Assembly (NCBI GenBank): GCA_030650845.1
Contig: JAUSDC010000108.1
Location: 1 to 34,799, forward strand
Length of the DNA stretch: 34,799 nt
Source: Candidatus Methanoperedens sp.
Lineage (GTDB): Archaea > Halobacteriota > Methanosarcinia > Methanosarcinales > Methanoperedenaceae
Direction of reading: 5' to 3'
Shown: piece after piece, positions 1 through 8,672 of the stretch
Position numbering within the stretch: the first letter of the stretch is position 1
How the letters are laid out: each line of letters begins with the position of its first letter
Made by a program: the position numbers and the translations under genes
The notes under the pieces: model-generated
The model's input: the letters and a program-made list of their open reading frames with translations, nothing else
What the model was told of the DNA's origin: nothing
Database searches by the model: none

Positions 1-7
1 AAACTAT

Positions 8-301
8 TCAGGATATCAGTTTCATGCAGCCATCATGCTCTATAAAACCATATCTGGAATAGAGCGATCGCAACCAGTTCTCATCGACCTCATTACTGCC
101 AACACTCAAGGCCATGACCGGAATACCGATTTCTTCTGCGACTTTCTTTATTTCAACCATCAAGAGTTTGAAGTACCCACGTCCACGATATTCAGGATAT
201 ATTTTGAATTGATGGATGAAAAGGATCTTTGGGTGTGTATCCCAAAAATCATAAACCACGTGACCTACCTGATCATCTCCTACATTTACCTCTTTTATCA
301 T
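8..301 (-). CDS. GNAT-type acetyltransferase-like protein, short
   Basis: This 97-residue protein carries the acetyl-CoA-binding signature of GNAT acetyltransferases: YPEYRGRGYFKLL (R/Q-x-x-G-x-G) followed by a helix, and a later SLYSRYGF segment typical of the last GNAT strand. The family transfers an acetyl group from acetyl-CoA to an amine; the substrate cannot be told here. A full GNAT domain is about 140-150 residues, so this copy lacks most of the N-terminal strands. It is either a minimal version or a truncated gene. It lies 43 bases downstream of the membrane oxidoreductase gene on the same strand and could be the last cistron of that operon. I see no strong ribosome site in front of its ATG. 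Confidence 0.6.
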   Translation of the reverse strand: MIKEVNVGDDQVGHVVYDFWDTHPKILFIHQFKIYPEYRGRGYFKLLMVEIKKVAEEIGIPVMALSVGSNEVDENWLRSLYSRYGFIEHDGCMKLIS

Positions 302-344
302 TTACGCTCATACGGCCAGGATATGATAAGTCTATTGTCACGTT

Positions 345-2315
345 CTATTTCAATGCCCCACTTACCATCTCGGCCAGATCCAGTACCTGCACCCTGGCAT
401 CTGCTTTTTTGGCTTTTAAGCCATCCTCGAACATAGTCAGGCAGTAAGGGCAGCATACGCAGATCGTTCCCGGATCTTTCTTCAAAGCCTCCTCGACACG
501 TTCCACATTGATACGTTTCCCGGTGTTTTCCTCCATCCACATTCGTCCGCCGCCCGCACCGCAGCAAAAAGATCTATCATTGCGACGCTCCATCTCGATT
601 GGTGCATGGCCTGTAACCGAAGCAATAACATTGCGCGGGGCATCATATATCCCATTATAGCGTCCCAGGTAGCAGGAATCATGAAACACCACATTGCCTG
701 AGTCTTTAGCATTCAGCTTGAGCTTTCCAGCTTTTATCATATTACTGATAAACTCGGTGTGATGGATAACTTCCAGTTCCAGACCATACTGACGATAATC
801 ATTTTTCAGGGTATTATAGCAGTGTGGGCACTCGGTAATAATTTTTGTTATACCTTTTTCCTTAAAGATCCTGATATTTTCCAGAGCCATGCGATCGAAT
901 ACGAATTCATTGCCCAGGCGGCGCATGCTGTCACCGCAACACAACTCATCTTTTCCCAGGATACCCCAGGAAATACCAGCGGCATTCAGTATCCTGGAAA
1001 TAGCTACAGATACTTTTCTGCTTCGTGCATCAAAAGCACCAAAACAGCCAACGTAAAATAAATATTCGGTCTTGCCAGTCTCAAAAGGTTTAACATCAGC
1101 TTCTGCTGCCCATTTCGCACGATCCCCCGGCACGATGCCCCAGGGATTGCTGCGCTGTTCCATATTTTCGAACATTGAAACTAATTCATCAGGAACTTTC
1201 GCGTTCATCTCTACCAGGTTTCGGCGCATATCAACGATCCTTGGCACATGCTCAATGAACACAGGACATACTTCCATGCATGCCCCGCAGGTTGTGCATG
1301 CCCAGAGAACCTCATCTGAAACACTACCTTCGCCTCCACCTATCAATGGTAATACCATATCCTTCTTTTTAGCGATCAGAGGGCCATTTTTTAGCAGGTT
1401 GACCTTTATATCATGGATTACCAGCCGCGGATTTAACAGCTTGCCGGTTGCAGTAGCAGGACAATTATCCGAGCAGCGGCCACATTCTGTACAGGAATAA
1501 GAGTCAATTAAGCCTTTCCAGGTGAACTGGTCTATTTTCCCGACACCGAATGAATTGCCCTTTTTGAACTCTTCCCTGGGCTGGGTGTTGACTTTCACAA
1601 GACTCCTGAAAAACACATTTGGAATGCCTGTCAGGATATGCATGTGTTTGCTATAGGGCAGATAATTCAAGAAACCCAGCAGCACAATGGCATGGAGCCA
1701 CCAGAAAGCGCTTATATATCCACCCATGTTTTCAGAAGGAACATACGAAAAAACAGTTGAAGCTATAAATTTTGATATGGGCATATAAGAAGCGGCTTCC
1801 TCGCTACCCTGTGCTATCTCACTTGCATGCAAACCGAAAAAGGCGACCATAAGCAAAGCTATCAGACCCAGGATAATAAATGCGTCCCTGCTTCGCGCTT
1901 CAATGTAGGAAGGCGGGAATGCCAGCCGGCGGATCATCGCAATGCACACTGCCAGAAGTGCAAGAACTGATGCTATCTCAATTAAGACTGCCAATGGATG
2001 GTACACGCTCACCGGAAGAAGCGAGAAGCTTATGAAATCCGGAAACAGGCCTTCAAGCAGGAATTCTGTATTGGCTATCAATAATATCATAAATGACCAG
2101 AAAAGAACAAGATGGTTCCAGCCAAAACGGTATCCGTGGGAAACAGTACATCTCTGCCCAAAAGCGTAATATATCATTCCACGGATACGCTTTCCGACAT
2201 CGTTGAAGCGGTTTTCAGGTCTGCCAAGCAACAGGAGGCGAAAGCGCCCGTAGCAACTCCAGCAAAAAAGAGTGATAGAGGCTGCAAAAACAATTGTACT
2301 GATATTAAGTAACAT
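345..2315 (-). CDS. Membrane-bound ETF:menaquinone-type iron-sulfur oxidoreductase (HdrD-like)
   Basis: The N-terminal ~230 residues hold five or six hydrophobic segments with several histidines near or in them (SHG, WNH, LHA, WWLH), resembling the heme b NarI-type anchor. Two [4Fe-4S] motifs follow, CTECGRCSDNCP (about residue 275) and CTTCGACMEVCP (about 340). Two cysteine-rich CCG domains follow (CCGDSM with CPHCYN; CCGAGGGRMW with CCPYC), as in heterodisulfide reductase HdrD. This NarI + ferredoxin + CCG fusion next to etfAB is the architecture of the proposed ETF:(mena)quinone oxidoreductase EMO, which passes electrons from reduced ETF to membrane quinone. The role is inferred from architecture and position after etfB-etfA. 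I chose the ATG at 2315; an in-frame GTG two codons upstream lies inside the GGGGGTGA ribosome site. Confidence 0.85.
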   Translation of the reverse strand: MLLNISTIVFAASITLFCWSCYGRFRLLLLGRPENRFNDVGKRIRGMIYYAFGQRCTVSHGYRFGWNHLVLFWSFMILLIANTEFLLEGLFPDFISFSLLPVSVYHPLAVLIEIASVLALLAVCIAMIRRLAFPPSYIEARSRDAFIILGLIALLMVAFFGLHASEIAQGSEEAASYMPISKFIASTVFSYVPSENMGGYISAFWWLHAIVLLGFLNYLPYSKHMHILTGIPNVFFRSLVKVNTQPREEFKKGNSFGVGKIDQFTWKGLIDSYSCTECGRCSDNCPATATGKLLNPRLVIHDIKVNLLKNGPLIAKKKDMVLPLIGGGEGSVSDEVLWACTTCGACMEVCPVFIEHVPRIVDMRRNLVEMNAKVPDELVSMFENMEQRSNPWGIVPGDRAKWAAEADVKPFETGKTEYLFYVGCFGAFDARSRKVSVAISRILNAAGISWGILGKDELCCGDSMRRLGNEFVFDRMALENIRIFKEKGITKIITECPHCYNTLKNDYRQYGLELEVIHHTEFISNMIKAGKLKLNAKDSGNVVFHDSCYLGRYNGIYDAPRNVIASVTGHAPIEMERRNDRSFCCGAGGGRMWMEENTGKRINVERVEEALKKDPGTICVCCPYCLTMFEDGLKAKKADARVQVLDLAEMVSGALK

Positions 2316-2340
2316 GCTCACCCCCTATGAAAATTAGCAG

Positions 2341-2397
2341 CGAACTCGTACGAACTCCATACGAACTCATGCCACAGGAGTTCGTTTCAGTTCGTTT
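2341..2397. repeat. CGAACT-rich hairpin between etfA and the oxidoreductase gene
   Basis: Three CGAACT units on the left face two AGTTCG units on the right around a short centre (ATGCCACAG), so the transcript can fold into a long imperfect hairpin. It fills the 102-base gap between two cistrons. A clearly related copy sits in the next intercistronic gap (3778-3841). It may be an mRNA processing or stability element, or a small mobile repeat. Function is not shown by the sequence. Confidence 0.75.
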
Positions 2398-2417
2398 AAC
2401 CCGCAGGGTTTCGGTAT

Positions 2418-3719
2418 TCATTTGTCCACCTTCCTTTCGCGCAACTCCCTTATGTTATTGATAATAGCCGGTACTACTTGGAAAACATCGCCAACTATTC
2501 CATATGTAGCAACCTCAAATATCGGCGCTTTGTTATCCTGGTTGATAGCGATAATGACATCCGAACCTTGCATGCCGACAAGATGCTGGATAGCGCCGCT
2601 GATGCCGCAGGCGATATATATTTTAGGCCTCACGGTCTTGCCAGTTTGTCCGACCTGGCGTTCTGCAGGCATCCAGCCCGCCTCCACTGCTGCGCGAGAA
2701 CACGCTACAGCCCCGCCCAGTTCGTCAGCAAGCTCCTGCAAAATCGTGAAGTTCTCTGAGCCGCACATTCCCCTGCCCCCTGAGACAATGATCTCAGCAC
2801 CCGCAAGGTCTAATTGCTCTCCTGTTGCATCTTCTATCACTTCAATGACCCTGGTAGGAAGATCTTCTTCTTTGATGTCCATGGATTCCCGGACTATAGT
2901 GCCAGTGCGTGATTCATCCTTTTTCGCAAGTGCCATCACATGCGGCCTTACCGTGGACATCTGGGGTCTGGTCTTTTCGGTTAAGATGGTAGCCATGATA
3001 TTGCCCCCAAAAGCCGGACGGGTCTGGAGTAAGTATCCTTTTTCGTCAATGTCAAGCCCGGTACAATCCGCAGTAAGGCCAGTTTTGATTTTTGTTGCCA
3101 CTGCCCCCGCCAGATCCCTTCCCATGCCAGTTGCTCCCATCAATAATATCTCAGGTTTATACTTTTCCACCAAGTAACATATCGCCCTGAAATAAGTTTC
3201 GGTTCGATAATGTTGAAATACGGGGGCATCAATCAGATAGACCTTTGAAGCGCCATAAGCGAACGACTCCTGGCAAAGGTGTTCCACTTTCTCACCAATG
3301 ACGAGAGAGCATAACTCTACACCCAGGGTTTTTGCAAGCTTTGCGCCTTCACCCAGCAGTTCCCATGAAACAGTTGCAGGCTTACCTTCGGTATGCTCAA
3401 CAAATATCCAGACACCCCTGTATTCTTTTATTCCCGGTTCAACAGTGGTGACCACTTCTGGTACCGTTGCAGCCAATCCTGCAATTATCTTCAATTCCTC
3501 AGGTGTGAAATACATCTCAAGGGCCTGTGCGGGACATATCTTTACGCACCTTCGGCAGCCAATGCACTTTGCGGTATTTATGACAGGCTCACCCTTTTCA
3601 TTCATCTCAATAGCATCTTCGGGGCAGTCACTCTGGCATCGGGCTCCGCATGCTATGCATTTTCCAGGAATAAGCCGGGCTACACCGCGGGGTTTCCTTA
3701 TCTTCTTCTCTTCTTCCAT
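2418..3719 (-). CDS. etfA: Electron transfer flavoprotein alpha subunit with N-terminal ferredoxin domain
   Basis: Residues ~15-70 form a two-cluster ferredoxin domain. The first Cys group is C21-C24-C28-C32, one residue longer than the usual CxxCxxCxxxC; the second, C52-C55-C58-C62, is standard. The rest is EtfA: an N-terminal Rossmann-like domain and a C-terminal FAD domain with the signature around SGGRGMCGSENF and PKIYIACGISGAIQH. EtfA pairs with EtfB to carry electrons from acyl-CoA dehydrogenases. The ferredoxin-fused form is known from CarE of Acetobacterium and related anaerobic ETFs, where the clusters give an extra electron route. The start ATG follows a weak GAGGC site. It lies between etfB and the membrane oxidoreductase, separated from each by a CGAACT hairpin. 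No acyl-CoA dehydrogenase is in the window, so its electron donor is unknown. Confidence 0.93.
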   Translation of the reverse strand: MEEEKKIRKPRGVARLIPGKCIACGARCQSDCPEDAIEMNEKGEPVINTAKCIGCRRCVKICPAQALEMYFTPEELKIIAGLAATVPEVVTTVEPGIKEYRGVWIFVEHTEGKPATVSWELLGEGAKLAKTLGVELCSLVIGEKVEHLCQESFAYGASKVYLIDAPVFQHYRTETYFRAICYLVEKYKPEILLMGATGMGRDLAGAVATKIKTGLTADCTGLDIDEKGYLLQTRPAFGGNIMATILTEKTRPQMSTVRPHVMALAKKDESRTGTIVRESMDIKEEDLPTRVIEVIEDATGEQLDLAGAEIIVSGGRGMCGSENFTILQELADELGGAVACSRAAVEAGWMPAERQVGQTGKTVRPKIYIACGISGAIQHLVGMQGSDVIIAINQDNKAPIFEVATYGIVGDVFQVVPAIINNIRELRERKVDK

Positions 3720-3777
3720 TCGTTTGTGCCTCTATTGATTTCAAATATTCTATGCGAGATTTATTGAAAATCAGCAT

Positions 3778-3841
3778 CGAACTGGTACGAACTAATACGA
3801 ACTCACGCCACCGGAGTTCGTTTCGAGTTCGTTTAGTTCGT
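3778..3841. repeat. CGAACT-rich hairpin between etfB and etfA
   Basis: The same design as the element at 2341-2397: CGAACT units repeated on one side, AGTTCG units on the other, around a CACGCCACCG centre. The two copies agree closely apart from the spacer bases. Both occupy gaps within one co-directional gene series, which argues for a transcript-level role such as processing or ratio setting, though a mobile repeat is also possible. Confidence 0.75.
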
Positions 3842-3850
3842 TGTTGATGT

Positions 3851-4663
3851 TCATATACTCAATGCCCGTTTTTCTATCAGTCTCTCGATCAATAACCGTG
3901 AAGCTTCCTTTGGATCCTTGATTCCATCACCGATTATTTCCCCGCTTGTTCTCTGGGGTGAAAAGATCTTTCGAACCTGTGTAGCAGAACCTTTAAGCCC
4001 GATCGTGTTTTCATTTAATCCCATTATTTTGTTATCCCACAATGTCGCTTTTGAATCCTCTGCCATTAATCGCATAGGCACTGTCGGATATCTCAGGCTG
4101 TTTATTTCTTTCACGACCGCGATCATTGCAGGCAATTTCGCTTCCACTATTTCGTGCCTTCCTTCCAGCCTGCGCCTGACCCTTATTTTTTTTGCCTTCA
4201 GGTCAACACTTTCAATGCGGTCAACAAGTGTCAACTGTGAATATCCAAGGCGAGTGGCGATACCCGGCCCCACCTGTGCCGTGTCACCATCGATGGTCTG
4301 CCTGCCGCAAATTACGATAGCCACTTCCTCCTTCTGGCCAAGTCTCCTTATGGCTTCGGATAGAACCTGGCTTGTAGCCAGGGTGTCAGCTCCTCCGAAG
4401 GCGCGGTCGCTTAGAAGTACAGCTTCATCTGCTCCAAGGGCGATCGCTTTTTTCAGCGTGATCTCGGTATTTGGCGGCCCCATTGAAATTACTGCTACGC
4501 GAAAGCCATATTTTTCTTTTAACCTTAACCCTTCTTCTAATGCGTGGGTATCATACGGATTAATAATAAAAGGGACACCTTCACGGATCAAAGTACCAGT
4601 AACCGGGTCAACTCTAACCTGAGTAGTATCCGGGACCTGTTTGATACACGTGACAATTAGCAT
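3851..4663 (-). CDS. etfB: Electron transfer flavoprotein beta subunit
   Basis: A full-length EtfB of 270 residues. It has the N-terminal CIKQVPDT, the NPYDTHALEEGLRLKE segment and the nucleotide-binding stretch CGRQTIDGDTAQVGP. The last is the form usual in anaerobic or bifurcating-type ETFs, which bind a second FAD where mammalian EtfB binds AMP; assigning bifurcation from this motif is inference. EtfB forms a dimer with EtfA, encoded just downstream. Its start ATG overlaps the stop of the upstream short-chain reductase (TAATG), so translation is probably coupled and the ETF belongs to the same operon as the PHA genes. Confidence 0.93.
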   Translation of the reverse strand: MLIVTCIKQVPDTTQVRVDPVTGTLIREGVPFIINPYDTHALEEGLRLKEKYGFRVAVISMGPPNTEITLKKAIALGADEAVLLSDRAFGGADTLATSQVLSEAIRRLGQKEEVAIVICGRQTIDGDTAQVGPGIATRLGYSQLTLVDRIESVDLKAKKIRVRRRLEGRHEIVEAKLPAMIAVVKEINSLRYPTVPMRLMAEDSKATLWDNKIMGLNENTIGLKGSATQVRKIFSPQRTSGEIIGDGIKDPKEASRLLIERLIEKRALSI

Positions 4664-5514
4664 TAAATATAGAGCCCACCATTAATATCTATGACCTGGC
4701 CTGTTATATAATTCCCATCTTCTGAGACCAGATATGCCACAGCTCCTGCCACCTCGGATGGCTTACCGAGCCTTCCCAGCGGTATCTGGGCAAGGATCTT
4801 ATCCATAATCTCTTTAGGGACCGATCTTAGCATATCAGTTTCAATAAAACCAGGTGCAACAGCGTTTACGGTTATACCTTTGCCTGCAAATTCTTTTGCC
4901 AGCGTTTGCGAGAGGGCAATTAATCCTGCCTTTGAAGCTGCATAATTTGCCTGTCCGCGGTTACCCATTCTCCCGATAACCGAGGATATATTCACGATCC
5001 TGCCGTACTTCCTTTCAAGCATTCCTTCTATGACAGCTTTGGTGCAGTAGAATGCTCCATCCAGGTTCACGGATAAGACTTCACTCCACATCTGGGGAGT
5101 CATTTTTACAAAAGATTTATCCCTTACAATTCCAGCGTTATTGACCAGAATATCTATTTTACCAAACTGCTTTATAATCTCTTCCCGCATCCTGTTCACC
5201 TGCGCAAAGTCATTGACATTTGCCTGGCATATGATAGAATGCTTGCCCATAGAATCTATTAGATCTGAGACTTCCTTCGCGTTCTCCTTTGTCTCCATCA
5301 GGTCTATCTTCAGGGATAATTTATCGAATTCGTCTAACATACCCATCTGATCTATTATCTTTGATAACTTCTCAGCCTGTTCTTTTGTTGACTGATAATT
5401 AATTGCAACATCTGCGCCATCTTCAGCCAGACGCAAGGCGATCGCCTGACCTATACCTCTTGATCCTCCGGTGACCAGTGCGACTTTACCTTCCAAATCT
5501 CCCTTCTTTCCCAT
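4663..5514 (-). CDS. Short-chain dehydrogenase (FabG/PhaB-like) with an internal 32-residue duplication
   Basis: A classical SDR with the cofactor motif TGGSRGIG (residues 15-22), NNAG, the SSV serine strand, YAASK for the catalytic Tyr and Lys, and the PG-x-I-x-TDM region of FabG-type 3-oxoacyl reductases. By context it likely reduces acetoacetyl-CoA or a related 3-oxoacyl-CoA. At 283 residues it is about 35 longer than phaB nearby. The excess lies before the third strand and looks like a tandem duplication: residues 44-58 (KEQAEKLSKIIDQMG) and 76-90 (KENAKEVSDLIDSMG) match at 8 of 15 positions. The start follows GAGGT, which overlaps the end of the thiolase gene. A second reductase beside phaB suggests either different cofactor preference or use in the oxidative direction. 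Confidence 0.85.
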   Translation of the reverse strand: MGKKGDLEGKVALVTGGSRGIGQAIALRLAEDGADVAINYQSTKEQAEKLSKIIDQMGMLDEFDKLSLKIDLMETKENAKEVSDLIDSMGKHSIICQANVNDFAQVNRMREEIIKQFGKIDILVNNAGIVRDKSFVKMTPQMWSEVLSVNLDGAFYCTKAVIEGMLERKYGRIVNISSVIGRMGNRGQANYAASKAGLIALSQTLAKEFAGKGITVNAVAPGFIETDMLRSVPKEIMDKILAQIPLGRLGKPSEVAGAVAYLVSEDGNYITGQVIDINGGLYI

Positions 5515-5519
5515 ATTAT

Positions 5520-6698
5520 CTACCTCTTTACAACCATGGCAATACCCTGACCCCCCCCTATACAGAGGGTTGCAAGACCATAAGTACCTTTCCTTCGCTG
5601 CAATTCATGTAGAAGCGTGACCAGTATCCTGGTGCCGCTCGCTCCTATGGGATGCCCGAGTGCAATGGCGCCGCCATTAACATTGACGTTGTCAGGATTC
5701 AAACCCAGTTCATTTTTAACTGCTATGCTCTGTGATGCAAAGGCTTCGTTGAGTTCTATTACGTCCAGTTCATCTGCTGAAATACCAGCACGATCTATGG
5801 CTTTTCTGGTCGCGCCAATTGGACCAAGACCCATCAGTTCAGGAGGAACTCCACATAACCCATAACTCTGGATCGTTGCCAGGGGGGTAAGTCCTGATTC
5901 GTTTGCCTTTTCTTCGGACATAAGAAGAACACAGGCAGCTCCATCGTTAATTCCTGAAGCATTGCCTGCAGTCACTGTCCCGTCCTTTTTAAATGCAGGT
6001 CTTAGTTTTGCCAGGGTCTCTTTTGTGGTGCCGAACCTTGGGAATTCATCCGTATCAAAGAGCACTGGTTCGCTTTTTGGCTGAGGAATTCCCACTGGAA
6101 CAATTTCATCCTTGAACTTACCAGCCTTAATTGCAGCTTCTGCTTTATTCTGGCTGATCGCTGAGAACTCGTCCTGCTCTTCCCGTGTGATCTTGTATTT
6201 TTCTGCTACGTTCTCTGCAGTTATTCCCATGTGGTAATTTCCAAAAACATCCCACAGCCCATCATATATCATCAGATCCACTACTTCATCGTTGCCCATT
6301 TTTGCTCCCCAGCGGTTCTTTTTCAGTGCATACGGAGCCATGGACATGGACTCCATGCCGCCAGCAAGCACAACATCTGCATCACCCAGCAATATAGCCT
6401 GAGCACCCAACACGATCGATTTCAATCCCGAGCCGCACACTTTGTTCACAGAAAAGGAAGGAACTTCGTTTGGAATTCCCGCCCCGATCGCAGCCTGCCT
6501 TGCCACATTCTGGCCATGACCTGCTGATAGAACATTCCCCATGATGACTTCTTCAACTTCGCTTTGTTCAACATTTACCCTTTTCAGGGCATCTTTCAGA
6601 ACAACAGAACCAAGTTGTCCGGGACTGAAATCCTTAAGACTTCCCCCGAATTTCCCGACAGCAGTTCTTGTTGCAGATACAATAACTACATTCTTCAT
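5520..6698 (-). CDS. phaA: Acetyl-CoA acetyltransferase (thiolase)
   Basis: A full-length thiolase (392 residues) with the acyl-accepting Cys88 in [11 protein letters not shown], the NEAFASQ segment, the GHPIGASG histidine loop, and the second active Cys in LCIGGGQG near the C-terminus. It condenses two acetyl-CoA to acetoacetyl-CoA, the first step of polyhydroxybutyrate synthesis, or runs in reverse during its breakdown. The gene lies 28 bases after phaB and 5 before the next reductase, with GGGTGA five bases ahead of its ATG. Its first ~20 codons recur in the broken gene at 23655-23906, which marks the second, decayed PHA locus. Confidence 0.95.
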   Translation of the reverse strand: MKNVVIVSATRTAVGKFGGSLKDFSPGQLGSVVLKDALKRVNVEQSEVEEVIMGNVLSAGHGQNVARQAAIGAGIPNEVPSFSVNKVCGSGLKSIVLGAQAILLGDADVVLAGGMESMSMAPYALKKNRWGAKMGNDEVVDLMIYDGLWDVFGNYHMGITAENVAEKYKITREEQDEFSAISQNKAEAAIKAGKFKDEIVPVGIPQPKSEPVLFDTDEFPRFGTTKETLAKLRPAFKKDGTVTAGNASGINDGAACVLLMSEEKANESGLTPLATIQSYGLCGVPPELMGLGPIGATRKAIDRAGISADELDVIELNEAFASQSIAVKNELGLNPDNVNVNGGAIALGHPIGASGTRILVTLLHELQRRKGTYGLATLCIGGGQGIAMVVKR

Positions 6699-6726
6699 AT
6701 ATTCACCCGATTTTTATATATAACTC

Positions 6727-7464
6727 TCAAATTATTAATCCGCCATCCACGCTAAGCACAGCCCCATTAACAAAGTTTGCTTCATCTGAAGCAAGATACA
6801 AATATGCATTTGCAATATCCTTTGGCTCACCCAGCCTGCGTAATGGAGTTTTCTCCTTCATCATTTCAAGGATCTTTTCAGGGACATTTGAGGTCATTGG
6901 AGTCGCAATAAACCCTGGAGCCACAGCATTTACACGAATCCCCCTTTTCCCGAGTTCCTTGGCCAGGGTCTTTGTCATGCCGATCAGACCGGCTTTGGTT
7001 GCAGCATAATTGACCTGCCCGACATTGCCGTTGAGTCCAACGATCGATGATGTATTGATAATTACGCCACTCCCCTGGTTCATCATTACTTCAACCACAG
7101 CCTGGCTGCAGTTAAAAACTCCTTTAAGATTGACGTCGATAACCTTATCCCACTGCTCCTCAGTCATTTTTGATAAAAATGCATCCTGAACAATTCCTGC
7201 ATTATTTATTAACACGTCTATTTTACCATATTTTTCAAGAGTTATCTTAACCATCTGTTTTGCCTGTTCTCTGTTGGAAACATTCAATTTAAAAAAAAAT
7301 CCCTCTCCATTTGTCTTGATCTGTGCTACTGTTTCTTCCCCAGCCGTTTCATTCATATCAGCGACAACGACTTTGGCTCCTTCTTTGGCGAACAGGAGTG
7401 CAGTCTCTTTGCCAATACCGCTTCCTGCTCCTGTAATAATTACGACCTTGTTTTCAAGTCTCAT
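6727..7464 (-). CDS. phaB: Acetoacetyl-CoA reductase (PhaB/FabG family), copy 1
   Basis: This 245-residue SDR has TGAGSGIG for NAD(P) binding, NNAG, SS at the catalytic serine and YAATK for the Tyr-Lys pair. In this operon it should reduce acetoacetyl-CoA to 3-hydroxybutyryl-CoA, the monomer for PhaC. Its ATG overlaps the phaC stop as ATGA, so the two are translationally coupled; a GGTGA site sits in the phaC tail. A paralog at 27248-27985 matches it at about 88 % of residues by hand count. FabG and PhaB cannot be separated by sequence alone, so the assignment rests on the neighbours. Confidence 0.9.
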   Translation of the reverse strand: MRLENKVVIITGAGSGIGKETALLFAKEGAKVVVADMNETAGEETVAQIKTNGEGFFFKLNVSNREQAKQMVKITLEKYGKIDVLINNAGIVQDAFLSKMTEEQWDKVIDVNLKGVFNCSQAVVEVMMNQGSGVIINTSSIVGLNGNVGQVNYAATKAGLIGMTKTLAKELGKRGIRVNAVAPGFIATPMTSNVPEKILEMMKEKTPLRRLGEPKDIANAYLYLASDEANFVNGAVLSVDGGLII

Positions 7465-8651
7465 TTCTTATTCACCTTTGATCTGCGATTCTTTCTTTTT
7501 TGTTCAATCTTCTTTTCCTTAGCCGGTTCAGGCAACTCTATGTTAGCTGATGCCGTCTTTTCTTCTGCTTTTCCATTCAGGAGAGACCTGGGCTTTAACC
7601 ACGCTGAGATCTTGGGACAAACTTCTTTCTGGGATTTTGAGCCCACAAATATTCCTATATGACCGGTCGGGAAAACCAGGGTTTCTTTATCAGTGCTCGA
7701 TACCGCATTTGATAACGGTTTACTTGAATCGTTCGGAACCAGGTGGTCGAATTCTGCCATGACATTGAGCAAAGGCATCGTAATATTTTTTAAATTGATC
7801 TTCGTACCATTGAGCTTCATCTCATTCTTGATGAGAAGGTTCTTCTGGTAGCAGTCTTTCATGAACTGCCTGAAGGTTTCTCCGGCCTGGTCAGGACTAT
7901 CAAAAATCCATTTTTCCATTCTCAGGAAATTCTTGACATACTCTTCATTTCGAATCTGGCATGTTGTATCATCAGGTTTGCATTCGATCCGATCAAACAT
8001 TCCTACATACTTATCGATCATTAGCCTGAATGGATCAAGGAGCAAGAACCCTGAATTCAGGAAATCTCCAGGCACTATTCCATAGAAGTCCACGATCTTG
8101 TCCACGTCCAGGCTTTTTGCCCATAGATTAAGAATTCCTTTATCAGTATCAAAGTCCACGGGAGCCACCAGAGTCACCAGATTTTGAACATTTTCAGGGT
8201 GCTGTGCGGCATACATCACAGAAAAAGTCCCGCCCTGGCATACTCCGAGGAGAGTGATCTTATCCAATCCAGACCTCTCTTTAATATTATCCACAGCATT
8301 ATTAATATAACCGTTCACATAATCATCAAGTGTGAGATATCTGTCTGCACCTGATGGATATCCCCAGTCAATGACATAAACATCAAAACCTTCTTCCAGA
8401 AGCTTCTTTATTACACTCTTATCAGGCTGGAGATCCAGAATATAGTACCTGTTCACGAGTGCATACACTATGAGTATTGGAACTTGATGTGGTTTTTCCA
8501 CTGTGGGGATATAATGGAGAAGTTTCATCTTATCTTCGGTATAAATGATCTCCGAAGGTGTTGTTCCAACAGAAAATTCGGGTGGTTTCAGGAATAATTC
8601 CATTCCATATTTGATTTTATCAAAATCTTCAATTAAATTAAGTCCGTTCAT
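7461..8651 (-). CDS. phaC: Class III PHA synthase catalytic subunit, copy 1
   Basis: A 396-residue alpha/beta hydrolase of the PhaC class III type. The lipase-like box is GVCQGG with Cys138 as nucleophile; Asp302 (AEFDHLVP) and His331 (PTGHIG) complete the triad. YVIDWGYPSGADR upstream is typical of PhaC. The enzyme polymerises 3-hydroxyacyl-CoA into PHA at the granule surface, with PhaE as partner; phaE is the preceding gene. Length fits class III (~360) plus a C-terminal tail of about 30 residues rich in Lys and Arg (KEKKIEQKRKNRRSKVNKK) not needed for the fold. The tail is also present in copy 2. The gene is expressed between phaE and phaB. Confidence 0.95.
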   Translation of the reverse strand: MNGLNLIEDFDKIKYGMELFLKPPEFSVGTTPSEIIYTEDKMKLLHYIPTVEKPHQVPILIVYALVNRYYILDLQPDKSVIKKLLEEGFDVYVIDWGYPSGADRYLTLDDYVNGYINNAVDNIKERSGLDKITLLGVCQGGTFSVMYAAQHPENVQNLVTLVAPVDFDTDKGILNLWAKSLDVDKIVDFYGIVPGDFLNSGFLLLDPFRLMIDKYVGMFDRIECKPDDTTCQIRNEEYVKNFLRMEKWIFDSPDQAGETFRQFMKDCYQKNLLIKNEMKLNGTKINLKNITMPLLNVMAEFDHLVPNDSSKPLSNAVSSTDKETLVFPTGHIGIFVGSKSQKEVCPKISAWLKPRSLLNGKAEEKTASANIELPEPAKEKKIEQKRKNRRSKVNKK

Positions 8652-8672
8652 GTCGTCTCCTTACCCAAAACC

